Source of the DNA: Capsicum annuum
Taxonomy: Eukaryota > Streptophyta > Magnoliopsida > Solanales > Solanaceae
Length of the DNA stretch: 64,000 nt
NCBI RefSeq assembly: GCF_002878395.1
Contig: NC_061118.1
Location: 126,192,829 to 126,256,828 of the forward strand
Reading direction: 5' to 3'
The position numbers were made by a program, and so were the translations under genes. Position 1 is the first letter of the stretch, and each line of letters begins with the position of its first letter. Of this stretch, positions 45,157 through 56,448 are shown in pieces. Below the pieces are notes generated by a model. It worked only from the letters and a program-made list of their open reading frames with translations, made no database searches and was not told where the DNA came from.

Positions 45157-47832
45157 TGTAATACCCCATATATTTCTAAGCTAGAAAATGAACCATTGTG
45201 CCTCCACATGAAACCTCCTATCCGATGATTCATATTAGGGTACATGAATTAGGATGAGTATCCCAGTTATAATAGAGCTTATGGTGTGTTATGCATGTTC
45301 ATAAGAATCACTTAGAGTACGTCAGGCTAAGAACTTTTGAATCCACCAAGTTTTCGTGTTTGATTTCACATAGGTCATCTTTGAATGAACATAACATGGT
45401 TTATAGGTGGTATTTTGGCAGATTTATAACCTCCAAATTGTATAGAATTGAATAAGCTTTCCGTCGATACCAAATTCGCCTAAAATGGACACCCGGTGAA
45501 GAAGTTATGGCGATTTAAAGTTTCAGCAGCGTCATTCAGTCAGTGGTGCATCGCGCCGTAAGACAAAATGACGTTTGTCAATTTCCAGTGTCTCCCCGCG
45601 ATTCCACCAAATCGCGGTGAGTTTCCAGGTCACAAATGGGGGGAACGCGATATCTCTGCATCGCGCCGGGGGCCCAAATCGGGTAATTTTCACAAAAATT
45701 AAATGACGCATCTAGAGGGCTATTTGGGTCATCTTTTCACCCCTATATATATTCCATAAACACGGAATTAAGCCCTTATTTCACGAAAACATACTCTTTC
45801 TCTCAAAATCCTCTCAAGAAAACATTTGGGTTTTCAATTGGGGATTCTTGTTCAAGCAAATTTTTACATAAATCATCAAGAATCATCCATCTAAGCTATG
45901 TGTTGCGTTCATCTATGGATCCATTTCATTTATAGAGCTGAAGAACCATGTTTTAAATATTATATTGTGATTGTCTTGTTGTGATGTGACCATGTACATA
46001 TTGATCATTGTTGTTTAAGTTTCAAGATGATATCTAAAGGTGTTTTCAGGAAGTATATGCATTCGTTAGTTGAAATATATGAAATTTATGTGGTTTAAGA
46101 TGGTGAAATTCATGCAAACACACCTAAGCTAAAAAATGATTGCAAAGTGGTTGATAAAAGCCCTAAGATTATAGAATTCATGTCCCATGATTTAATAGTG
46201 CTTAAATGACAAGTCCATGCTCTATGCTTTATGATTTAGCCTAAATTCCACGTGATTGATATGCGTCGTTGTTGTGATATGGATTGAGCATGATATTGAA
46301 GCTATGAAAGTATACACATGTTGTATGAATTTCCCTTCCACACATAAGATGTTGAGAACTATGCTTAGTATGAAATCCCCTACTTATGGTGAATTGTGGA
46401 CTCCATTTTATGATCAAGTCAGTTATGTGTGTCAGTTTCCTTCCATCGAGTCCTGGGGCTACTAGTACCCAAAAAATATAGTTGTGTGCCTAGAGCCATA
46501 TCATGTTATCACGATAATCTCAGTCAAGCCATGATCTATACAACTGAGTCAGTCATGTGACTCAGGAAATCTCAGAAATCTCAATAAATTCTTAGCTAGT
46601 AGTACTATTCTGTCAGTCAACGGAAGTCAGTTACTCAGTCCATGTTCAGCCAGTTAAATCATGTTCAGTCTCTCCAGATGGGAGTAGAAGTTAGCACCGA
46701 ATGAACCCAAGGATGGGAACTTACCTACCAGTTTAGGGTGTGATTCTTAGTAGTCATCCTTGTGTTCCAGAACTACGTAGCAAGCGTAGGTTGACACTTC
46801 TTAACCTGCCATATTAGGGTTGATGAGGTGGCTTAACCTGTCAGTTTAGGCTTCCCACCATTTTCATTCGACTACCTGCCAGCTAAGGGTCACTCATAGT
46901 TGTCCTTACCAGTGGTGCGGTATTGACACCTTTCCAGTTGGGGAAGAGATTGACCCTAACCTAGCTATATGCGTTATTGGGGCATGTCGGTTTAGCAACT
47001 ACCTCCCACAGTTTCAGTCCCAGTCTCATTAAAAGAGTCAGATAGTTATTCAGATTTTAGTATATCAGGACTGTCAGTTACAGTCAATTCAGTTACAGTA
47101 CGGAACTCAGGTAGTTCCATCAGATTCAGGACTGTCAGACACAGTCATCTATGTTATCAAAATTTTAGTACCAGTCATGTTAGATAACAGTAAACCATCT
47201 ATTAGCATACAAATGCAGATATCATGTCTTCACGATTTTAGTTACTATGTATACATGTTGGTACTCTTACGTTTATATCAGTTAGTCAGTTAGTATTGTT
47301 CATACATGTAAACCCCTTTACATTTAGCGTACCTCACTTATATACTCAGCACTCCCAGTTGTACTTATGCATTTGTGCTACGGTGCTTTCTTTCATGTTA
47401 CACCATAGGTTCAGAGACACGAGTTCCAGATCAACAATAGCTTTCCAGTCGTAGAGTTGTAGTGACTCCTCATCCATTCTAGGATGATATTATTTTATTC
47501 CATTTATTATTTCAATTTAGTTTTGCTAGACGGAGTTAGTTTGAGACATGTTCCTTCAACCTCTTATTTCAGACTGTATTTAGAGGCTTTCAGATTTAGT
47601 TCAGATTTGATTTAGACTTCAGTTGTTTTGGGTTTTTGTTACCCTATATGGATGTTATTAATTATCAGATATTCTATTTAGTTGAACCTTATGGCCTATT
47701 GTTCATGTTTTCTGCATTCTACAAGTATATTATGTAGTGTATATGTAGAAATATCAGTCACGGGTTAGCTTGTGGTCCCTCAAGGTCATAAGCACCGTGT
47801 AGCATTCCAGTTACCAGATTTGGGGTGTTACA
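45157..47832 (+). mobile_element. 5' LTR of element E
   Basis: TGTAATACCCC to GGTGTTACA, 2676 bp. It holds AAGTTATGG (about 45500), the CGCGCCG-word block, TATA-like CTATATATATT at 45743-45753 and a leader CTCTTTCTCTCAAAATCC. The stretch from about 46245 to 47289 is much closer to the 3' LTR than the rest is. The interval 47290-47472 is absent from the 3' LTR. Confidence 0.92.
45530..45670 (+). promoter_or_regulatory. U3 word block of the E LTR
   Basis: Words GTGCATCGCGCCGTAAG, CCCCGCGATTCCACC, AATCGCGGTGAG, AACGCGATATCTC and GCATCGCGCCGGG form inverted pairs. TGACG motifs flank it (45570, 45704). It ends about 70 bases before the TATA-like box. The 3' LTR equivalent (53345-53480) has lost several CpGs to TpG/CpA. 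Confidence 0.7.
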
Positions 47833-47835
47833 AAG

Positions 47836-47848
47836 TTAGTATTAGACC
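47836..47848 (+). promoter_or_regulatory. Primer binding site of element E (decayed)
   Basis: TTAGTATTAGACC, followed by CTAAGGTTC, lies where relatives have TTGGTATCAGAGCCTAAGG. The changes are mostly transitions. Confidence 0.7.
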
Positions 47849-48052
47849 CTAAGGTTCAATAGAGTCCTAGGAAGTCTTAAAGCCGCATCTAGTAGAGTTT
47901 TGTGCATGGGTGTGTTGCGCGCCACATTTATGTGCAAGAGGCTATGAGATATTTTAGGAATAGTTTCCCCTCTTTCATTATTGATGTCGTGCTAGTGAGT
48001 ATAATCTCACGTTAGACTCTCGATCTAATCCATTCTTCTCTTATTTCAGAAT

Positions 48053-49112
48053 ATGCCTCCAAAGAGAAGAAAGCATCCTACTCCTCAGCCCGAATATCCT
48101 TTGGGCGAACATGTTTCTCATACAGAGTTTAGGGCCGCATTCACCACACTTGCTCAGTCTGTGGCTACCCAAAATGAAAGGCTACCTATTATTCTAGCCA
48201 ATCTAGTGGTCAACTCAGCCGCAGCTAGGATTCGGGACTTCACCAGAATGAACCCTCTATCTTTCTTCGGGTCTAAGTCTGATGAAGTCCCTCAAGAATT
48301 CATTCACCAAGTCTAGAAGGTCATAGACATCATAGGAGTTACTTCTTGTCAGAGTGTCGAGTTAGTTGTATAACAGTTACATTATGTTGCTCAAAATTGG
48401 TACAAACAGTTGAAATCTGAGAGAGTAGATGGTGCAGGTCCTATAGAGTGGGAGGAATTTATCACAACTTTCTTAGACAAATTATTTTCCCAAGAGCTGA
48501 GGGAGGAAAAAGATCTGGAGTTTATCAACCTCTGGTAGGGAAATATGATGGTTAAAGAGTATTCTCTCAAATTTAGTCAGCTGTACAGATATGCCCCTCA
48601 AGTGGTTATAGACAATAGGGCTAAGATGAGCAAGTTCGTGTCAGGAGGGAATGATAGCGTGGTAAATGAGTGTAGGTCTGCAATGCTGAACAGTGATATG
48701 ACTTTAGTTAGGCTCATGACCCATGCTCAACAATTAGAGGATTAGAATATTAGAATTTGGGAGAGGCAGAACAAGAGAGCGAGATCAGGTAGTTTCAGTT
48801 TTGCTTAATCCAAATCAGAAAGAGGAAACCATTCGCAGTTTCATCCCAAGCCAGCATTCCAGATCCTTCCTCCACCAGTGACCCAGTGCCAAAATTAAAA
48901 GATGGAAAAAGAGATCGAGCACCAGGATCTAAGTCTCAGGGCAGTGTCAGCTGTAGCCGAACTAATCCTCTATGTCATACTTGTGGTAAGAACCACAAGG
49001 GTACCTGTAGATCTTGTACCGATGTTTGTTTTAGTTATGGAAAGCCAGGATATAGGATTAGAGAGTGTCAGCAGTCAGGTCTACAGGGTCAGCAGAATCA
49101 TTACACAGCCTA
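48053..49112 (+). pseudogene. gag relic of element E
   Basis: ATG 48053 opens MPPKRRKHPTPQPE and continues through a recognisable capsid: ARIRDFTRMNPLSFFGSKSD, the QNWYKQLKSE motif, and VKEYSLKFSQLYRYAPQVV. Stops fall at about 48314, 48371, 48536-48538 (TAG where relatives have Gln) and 48745. The nucleocapsid part (48886-49113) shows CHTCGKNHKGTC, a short C-x2-C-x3-H-x3-C knuckle, and CFSYGKPGYRIREC, a CCHC knuckle whose second Cys and His have become Tyr. It is the best-preserved gag in the window. Confidence 0.88.
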
Positions 49113-49229
49113 GTCCAATCACCCAAATTAGTAGGGTGCCACTTCCAGTGCTGCTAATAGGCAACACCCAAATAGACTCTATGCTCTTTAGACCCGACAG
49201 GATCAAAAAAATTCTCCTGATGTCATTAT

Positions 49230-49637
49230 TGGTATGTTAAAGATTTTCTATGTTCATGTTCACGCTTTGCTAGATCTAGGTGCATTCTTGTCTTTTGTTA
49301 CTCCTTATATAGTAGGTGATATCAGAAACAGTCCCAAAATTTTTGCAGATCCATTTTCAGTCTCTACCTCGTGGGTAAAACCATCATAGCTCGGTCGGTA
49401 TACAGGAACTATCCAGTTATGATATTTTAGAAAGCCACGTCAGCAGATTTAGTCGAGTTAGAGATGACTAATTTTGATGTCATTCTTGGCATTGATTGAC
49501 TTCATTCCTGCTATGGCACAGTCGACTGTAGAAATAGAATAGTTCAATTTCAGTTTCCGAATGAGCCCGTCCTATAGTGGTAGGGTAGTACTTCATTTTT
49601 CAGGGATCAGCTTATTTCCTACCTTCGGGCAAGGAAA
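49230..49637 (+). pseudogene. Protease relic of element E
   Basis: HALLDLGAFLSFVTPYIVGD begins near 49260. The active-site triplet at 49273-49281 reads Asp-Leu-Gly instead of Asp-Ser-Gly/Asp-Pro-Gly. Frame breaks follow, and the FDVILGIDxLHSCYG region near 49470-49520 has a TGA in place of Trp. It joins the RT ORF after QFPNEPVL-like text. Confidence 0.8.
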
Positions 49638-50321
49638 ATGATTTCTAAGGGATGTGTTTATCATCTCATTCATGTTAAAGACTCTAGTTCAGAATCTCCT
49701 AGGTTTGAATCAATCCCAATAGTTAACGAATATTCAAATGCCTTTCCTGAAAATCTTCCAGCCATTCCTCCTGAAAGGGAAATAAACCTTGATATTGACC
49801 TTATTCTAGATAGTCAGTGTATTTCTATTCCGCCATACAGCATGGCACCAACAGAACTCAAAGAACTGAAGGATCAGTTGAAGGATCTCGTAGATAAGGG
49901 ATTCATAATACCTAGAGTTTCCCCGTGGGGCGCACCAGTCTTATTCGTGCATAAGAAAGACTGTTCTCTCAGGATGTGTATTGATTACCGTCAGCTCAAC
50001 AAAGTTACGGTCAAGAACAAGTATCCTCTTCCCAAAATAGATGACTTGTTTGACCAACTTCAGGGTGCCAGTTATTTCTCCAAGATAGACATTAGATTAG
50101 GCTATCATCAGCTCAGAGTTAGAGAATGTGACATCCCAAAGACAGTTTTCCATACTCAGTATGGTCACTTTGAATTTCTAGTTATGTGCTTTGGTCTTAC
50201 CAATGCCCCAACCGCTTTTATGGAGTTGATGAACCACGTGTTCAAGCAGTACTTGGACATGTTTGTCATAGTCTTCATAGATGATATCTTGGTCTATTCC
50301 CACACAGAGCGTGATTATTAA
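49638..50321 (+). pseudogene. Reverse transcriptase of element E, longest open frame in the window
   Basis: This is the RNA/DNA-dependent DNA polymerase domain that copies element RNA. The frame is open for 227 codons and covers the linker and most of the fingers and palm. Residues about 111-122 are [12 protein letters not shown], Asp151 lies in [12 protein letters not shown] (first catalytic Asp) and residues 213-220 are FIDDILVY (catalytic Asp pair). The usual Arg-Ser-Gly after the first Asp reads Arg-Leu-Gly. A TAA just after SHTERDY ends the frame before the thumb. A full pol would be more than 1000 residues, so this is a piece of a broken ORF. Confidence 0.88.
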
Positions 50322-51010
50322 GACCATGTTATAGTTGTTCTTCAGACTCTCTGAGATCACAAGCTATTTGCCAAATTCAGTAAGGACGAGTTTTGGCTAA
50401 GGTCAGTAATATTCCTTGGATATATTATTTTTAGTGATGGCATTAGAGTAGATCCTCAGGAGTTTCTTGGGTTTTCTTGGATATTATAGGTGGTTTGTTG
50501 AGGATTTTCTTTTATTAGATCCCCCATGTCCAGATTGACCTAGAAGAAGGTCAAGTTTCAGTGGTCAGATCCTTGCGAGAAGAGTTTTTAGGAATTAAAT
50601 ACTCGACTTACCTCAACTCCACTCTTAGCTCTTCCAGATAGTTCAGATGGGTTCATAGTATACTGTGATGCATCCAGAGTAGGTTTGTCTTGTGTCCTCA
50701 TGCAGCATGGTATGGTCATAGCCTACACCTCCAGGCAGTTAAAGACCTATGAGAAGAATTATCCTACTCATGATCTTGAGTTAGCAGCCGTAGTATTTTC
50801 CTTGAAGATTTGGAGGGATTATCTATACGGAGTTTATGTAGATGTCTTCATAGATCATAAGAGTCTCCAATATGTCTTTTCTTAGAAAGATCTCATCTTC
50901 TTCAGAGAAGTTGGTTAGATCTCTTGAAAGATTATAACATGAGTGTTCTTTATCATCTAGGCAAGGCCAATTTTGTGGCCGACGCTCTCAGTAGAGTCTC
51001 CATGGGTAGT
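50322..51010 (+). pseudogene. RT thumb and RNase H relic of element E
   Basis: Frame-broken thumb ([17 protein letters not shown], then [17 protein letters not shown]) up to 50460. A short deletion follows, after which [19 protein letters not shown] text continues. RNase H shows [18 protein letters not shown] near 50660 and [21 protein letters not shown] in the open piece 50685-50885, with [13 protein letters not shown] (relatives have TDHKSLQY). LSRVSMGS near 51000 closes the domain. Confidence 0.85.
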
Positions 51011-52595
51011 GTTTCTCACATTGAGTATAAAAAGAAAAAAATAGCTCAGGAAATCCATCAGCTTGCAAGACAAGGTGTTCGCCTAGTGATTCTTTAGAGG
51101 GTGGTGTATGTGTTCTGGATAGTTCAGAGTCATCTCTAGTTTCTGAGGTGAAATAAAAGCAAGACAGAGATCCTATCCTTGTCAAGCTAAAAGAGTCAGT
51201 TCAAAATAAAAAAGTAGAGGTTTTCTTCCAAGTGGGAGATGTGTCATTAGTTGTCAGTGTCATCTATGTGCTCCAGGTGTAGATGATTTAAAGTAGAGAA
51301 TTCTTGCAAAAATGCATGGTGCACAATACTCTATTCATCTAGGGACCACTAAGTTATACCATAACCTATGGGAGATCTATTGGTGGAGTGGGATGAAGAG
51401 AGATATTGCAGAATTTATGGCTAAGTGCCCTACATGTCAGCAGGTTAAGATAAAGTATCATAAACCTAGTGGTTTCATGCAAGAGTTCACCATTCCTACT
51501 TGGAAGTGGGAAAAATGAAGATGGACTTCATGATGGGTTTGCCTCGAACTCATCATCAGCATGATTCAGTTTGGGTCATTGTAGATATAATGACTAAGTC
51601 AACCCATTTTCTTCCAGTCCATACCTCTTATTCGGTTGAGGATTTCGCTAAACTCTATATCAGGAAGTTGGTCAGATTATACGGTGTTCCATTAATATCA
51701 TCTCAGATAGAGGTACCCAGTTCACCTCTCACTTCTGGAATGCATTCCAAAAGGGTCTTGGTACCAAGTTCATCTTAGTACAGGTTTTCATCCTCAGATA
51801 GATGGTCAAGCAGAAAGGACCATCCAGACTCTTGAAGATATGCTAAGGGCATGTGCAATTTATTTCAAGGGAAATTGGGATGACCACTTTCCTTTGATTG
51901 AGTTTGCATACAACAATAGCTATCATTTTAGTTTTAAGTTGGCTCAGTTCAAAGATCTCTATGGTAGAAGTTGCAGATCTCCAATTGGGTGGTTTGAAGT
52001 TAGTGAGGCCTCAGTCATAGGGCGTGACTTAGTATTCAATACCTTAGAGAAAGTCCAGTTAATTAGAGAAAAACTCTGGGCTACTCAGAGCCGATAGAAG
52101 TCGTATGCTGACATTTGTAGAAAGGATCTTGAGTTCGAGGTCGATGAATATGTCTATCTAAAGATCTCTCCCATGAAGAGAGTGAAGCAGTTTGGTAAGA
52201 AGAGAAAGCTCAGTCCCTGATAGGTCAGTCCCTTCAAGATTCTTAATCGCTTAGGCAAGGTAGCTTATGAGCTCGAATTGCCTTTATATTTAGCCTTAGT
52301 TCGTCCAGTCTTTCATGTCTCTTTACCCAAGAAGTGTATCGTTGATCCATCAATCGTAGTCCCTATTCAGAGCATTAACAGTCAGAACAGTCTCTTCAAT
52401 GAGGAAATTTCAGTCGAAATTTTAGACTATCAGACTCGTAGACTAAGGAAGAAAGAAGTCCCTCTAGTTAAAGTTCTTTGGCAAAATTAGTCCGTCGAGG
52501 GAGATACTTGGGAAGCAAAAGAAGACATGTATACCAAGTATCCTCACCTCTTCTCTGCCAATCCAAATCAAGCTCAAGGTAATAGTTCTCCTTAA
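51011..52595 (+). pseudogene. Integrase relic of element E with chromodomain
   Basis: The N-terminal zinc region is open at 51312-51518 (YSIHLGTTKLYHNLWEIYWW, CPTCQQVKIKY: both Cys kept). The core starts KMDFMMGLPRTHHQHDS (51500-51778) and frameshifts near 51690, so the second Asp is in another frame (ISDRGTQF-like). DGQAERTIQTLEDML near 51805 keeps the Glu. The open piece 51840-52097 has IEFAYNNSYHFS and a GRSCRSPIGWFEV motif. C-terminus FHVSLPKKCIVDPS and chromodomain EEISVEILDYQTRRLR, DTWEAKEDMYTKYPHLF end near 52556. Confidence 0.87.
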
Positions 52596-52932
52596 GCTTA
52601 TTCAGTTTCTCGTTCAGTATTCTATACAACTTAGAATACAGTTCATGCTCACGTTTCATCACAACTCTAGTATCAAGTACCATTGCATATTCATTCATGC
52701 ATTCATGTACTGTCTAGTGTATAATCATGCATAAAATATGCACTCTCATTGGGAGAACTCAGTTATCAGAAATCTCAGTTATGCATTTATGAATCAGTTA
52801 CTCATACATAAGATATGCATGTCCAGAATGATATATTTAGCTTATCAATCATGTCCGTCGTGAGATCATGTTCCAGTAGTGTATGTCTTAAACGTACTCC
52901 AGTTTATCCTCTATCCCTATTTCAATCAGCCT

Positions 52933-52966
52933 CATTCGAGGATGAATGTTTCTAAGGGGGAGATAT
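52933..52966 (+). promoter_or_regulatory. Pre-PPT hairpin and polypurine tract of element E
   Basis: CATTCGAGGATGAATG (52933-52948): 6 bp stem around AGGA with one G:T pair. TCTAAGGGGGAGATAT then leads to the 3' LTR. Confidence 0.75.
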
Positions 52967-55466
52967 TTTAATACCCCATATATTTCTAAGCTAGAACATA
53001 AACCGTTGTTCCTATATATGAAACCTCCTATCCTGTTATTCATATTGAGGTACATGAATTAGGATGAGTATCCTAGTTATACTAAAGCTTATGAAGTGTT
53101 AATCATGTTCATAAGAGTCACTTAGAGTAAGCCAAGCTAAGAACTTTTGAATCCACCAAGTTTTCATGTGTGAATTCACATAGGTCATCTTTGAATGAGA
53201 ATAAATTGGTTTATAGGTGGTATTTTGGCATATTTATACCCTCCAAATTGTATACAATTGAATATGATTTTCATAGATACCAAATTCTCCTAAAATGGAC
53301 ACCCGGTGAAGAAGTTATGGCAATTCAAAGTTTTAGAAGCATCATTTCAGTCAGTGGTGCTTCGTTCCGTAAACCAAAATGACGCTTGTCAATTTCCAGT
53401 TTATCTACGTGAACCCACCACGCCACGGAGATTTTCCATGTCAAAAACAGGGGGCAACGCGATATCTCCACATCACGCCGGGGGCCCAAATTGGGTAATT
53501 TTCACAGAAATTAAATGACGCATCTAGAGGGATATTTGGATCAACTTTCCACCCCTATATATAATCCATAAACACGGAATTAAGCCCTCATTTCACCAAA
53601 GCATACTCTTTCTCTCAAAATCCTCTCAAGAATACATTAGGGTTTTCAATTGGGGATTCTATTTCAAGTAAATTTCTCCATTAATCATAGGGAATCTTCC
53701 ATCTAAAGTATGCATAGTGTTCATCTATGGATCCATTTCGTTCATAGAGCTCAAGAACCAAGTTTTAAATATTATATTGTGATTATTTTGTTGTTTTATG
53801 ACCATGTACATGTTGATGATTGTTGTTTAAGTTTCAAGATTATATCTAAAGTTGTTTTCAAGAAGTATATGTGTTCGTTAGTTGAAATCCATGAACTTTA
53901 TGTTGTTTAAAATGGGGAAATTCATGAAAACATACCTAAGCTAAAAGAATGCATGAAAAGTGTTTGATAAAAGGCCTAAGATAATAAAATTCATGTCCCA
54001 TGATTTAATAGTGCTTAAATGATAAGTCCATGCTCTATGCTTTATGATTTCACATGAATTCCACGTGATTGATATGCGTCGTTGTTGTGATATGGATTGA
54101 GCATGATATTGAAGCTATGGAAGTATACACATGTTGTAAGAATTTCCCTTCCATACATAAGATGTTGAGAACTATGCTTAGTGTGAAATCCCCTACTTAT
54201 GATATGGTGAATTGTGGACTCCATTTTATGATCAAGTCAGTTATGTGTGTCAGTTTCCTTCCATCGAGTCCTGGGTCTACTAGTACCCAAAAAATATAGT
54301 TGTGTGCCTAGAGCCATATCATGTTATCACGATAATCTCAGTCAAGCCATGATCTATACAACTGAGTCAGTCATGTGACTCATGAAATCTCAGAAATCTC
54401 AATAAATTCTTAGCTAGTAATACTATTCCATCAGTCAACGGAAGTCAGTTACTCAGTCCATGTTAAGCCAGTTAAATCATGTTCAGTCTCTCCAGATGGG
54501 AGTAGAAGTTAGCACCGAATGAACCCAAGGATGGGAACTTACCTACCAGTTTAGGGTGTGATTCTTAGTAGTCATCCTTGTGTTCCAGAACTACGTAGCA
54601 AGCGTAGGTTGACACTTCTTAACCTGCCAGATTAGGGTTGATGAGGTAGCTTAACCTGTCAGTTTAGGCTTCCCACCATTTTCATTCGACTACCTGCCAG
54701 CTAAGGGTCACTCATAGTTGTCCTTACCAGTGGTGCGGTATTGACACCTTTCCAGTCGGGGCAGAGATTGACCCTAACCTAGCTATATGCGTTATTGGGG
54801 CATGTCGATTTAGCAACTACCTCCCACAGTTTCAATCCCAATCTCATTAAAAGAGTCAGATAGTTATTCACATTTTAGTATACCAGGACTGTCAGTTACA
54901 GTCAATTCAGTTATAGTACGGAACTCAGGTAGTTTCATCAGATTCAAGACTGTCAGACACAGTCATCTATGTTATCAAAATTTTAGTACCAGTCATGTTA
55001 GATAACAGTAAACCATCTATTAGCATACAAATGCAGATATCATGTCTTCACGATTTTAGTTACTATGTATGCATGTTTGTACTATTACGTTCATATCAGT
55101 TAGTCAGTCCATTTAAGGATGACACTATTTTATTTCATTCATTATTTCAATTCAGGTTTGCTAGACGGAGTTAGTTGGAGACATGTTCCTTTAACTCCTT
55201 ATTTCAGATAGTATTTAGAGGCTTTTAGATTTAGTCCAGATTTGATTCAGACTTTAGTTGTTTTGGGTATTTGTTGCCCTATATGGATGTTATTAGTTAT
55301 CAGATATTCTATTCAGTTGAACCTTATGGCCTATTGTTCATGTTTTCCATATTCTACAAGTATATTATGCAGTGTATAGGTACAGATCTCAGTCATGGGT
55401 TAGCTTGTGGTCCCTCAGGGTCATAAGACACTGTAGCATTTCGAGTACCAGATTTGGGGTGTTATA
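52967..55466 (+). mobile_element. 3' LTR of element E
   Basis: TTTAATACCCC to GGTGTTATA, 2500 bp. It lacks 183 bp present in the 5' LTR; the join (…TTAGTCAG|TCCATT…) is at 55107/55108. TATA-like CTATATATAAT at 53555-53565; word block 53345-53480. About 54058-55107 is nearly identical to 46245-47289, while the flanking parts differ by roughly 10% or more. Confidence 0.92.
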
Positions 55467-56448
55467 GTGTCTTATGATATGGTGGTTTAAGTCCCCCTTA
55501 CAATATGTATTAGTGCTTATGGCACCTTGATTATGTCAGGAGGTTCAAGTCCCCCATATAGACATTATGGTTGTGGATATTCTCTAGATCTTGTGGCTAC
55601 ACGTACTGGGGACCTTTCTGCTAGGGGAGAGCTTGGACCATATAGCCCATGGGTGACTTTTTCTTGGACGGTCGTGGTACATAACCCATTCTATCATGGT
55701 ACATCTATATATATGTGTGTATGTGCATTGGTTATGTGCATTGATCGATTGGTTTGGACTGTTGGCATTATTTTATCCCTATCCTTGAGTTAAATGCTAG
55801 CACTCCAACCGCTAACCGTCTTTGACGTTTTATCCCCATGCGATATAGGTGTTTGTCATATTACACCTCCGGCTCGGTAGACTTGGACTTTAGATGCAGT
55901 TTGTGCTAACTTGAACTGGTGAGCTTCCATACTTTAGAAGGCTCCATTTCTTGTTTTGTATTCCTTATGTTATTCTATTGAGTAGTTGTGGACATTGATT
56001 TTTGCCATGGTTGGGGGCATGTCCCTACCACATAATGTTTTACTTTCGGATAGAGGCTTTGTGGAACTTCTATGGGTTGGTATGGGTGGTGTCGGCAGTT
56101 ATGTCAGCCTATTGGTATTGGGGCTAATACCATATGACTGAACTTAATATTATTCCATCCTATCTTATTATGTTATGGAATGGTTTTGTTATAGACTTAG
56201 TTTTTACTATCGTTTTGGTTATGGTTGTTTGGTCGGGTATTGGTATGGTTGGACTCGATCAGGTTGGTCAAGCTCATGAACCTATCCCTAAGTTTTAGTG
56301 TTTTTAAACACTCTATCTTATTATATTTTCGAAATTCATCTGACTCTGGTTACATCCTTGGTTAACTTGTTTGGGAAGCAGGGTCATCTTTTGTCCTTGT
56401 TAGGCCTAAGATGCCCATTACGTCAAGGCCCTGGTTCAAGTCGTGTCA
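55467..56448 (+). mobile_element. 3' LTR of element D, second part
   Basis: Continues D's 3' LTR after E, colinear with about 37300-38646 of the 5' LTR (without the 291 bp duplication). It ends GTGTCA, then C2 LTR sequence resumes (CTGGGACATCC). ORF 55527-55793 is a chance frame. Confidence 0.9.

Larger units (their letters stand above)
45157..55466 (+). mobile_element. Element E: complete del/Tekay-like chromovirus (10.3 kb)
   Basis: Two long LTRs (45157-47832, 52967-55466), primer site, gag, protease, RT, RNase H, integrase with chromodomain and polypurine tract are all in order. It is inserted in the D 3' LTR. Flanks AAGTC and GTGTC fit a decayed GTGTC target duplication (the D 5' LTR reads GTGTT at the site). 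It is the youngest large insertion in the nest, yet its genes are broken. Confidence 0.92.
35902..56448 (+). mobile_element. Element D: del/Tekay-like chromovirus, interrupted by E
   Basis: Own length about 10.2 kb: 5' LTR 35902-38646, interior to 43737, 3' LTR 43738-45156 plus 55467-56448. It sits inside C2's 3' LTR. The uninterrupted target is visible in C2's other LTR (CCCCCGAGACATCC at 62730). The D flanks (CCGAA in copy 1, CTGGG on the right) fit a CCGAG target duplication altered only by transitions. gag to integrase are present but broken. Confidence 0.9.

Noticed and set aside
49638..50321. Element E as an active element because of its open RT frame
   Set aside because: Gag, protease, thumb and integrase carry stops, frameshifts and active-site changes, and the primer site is decayed.
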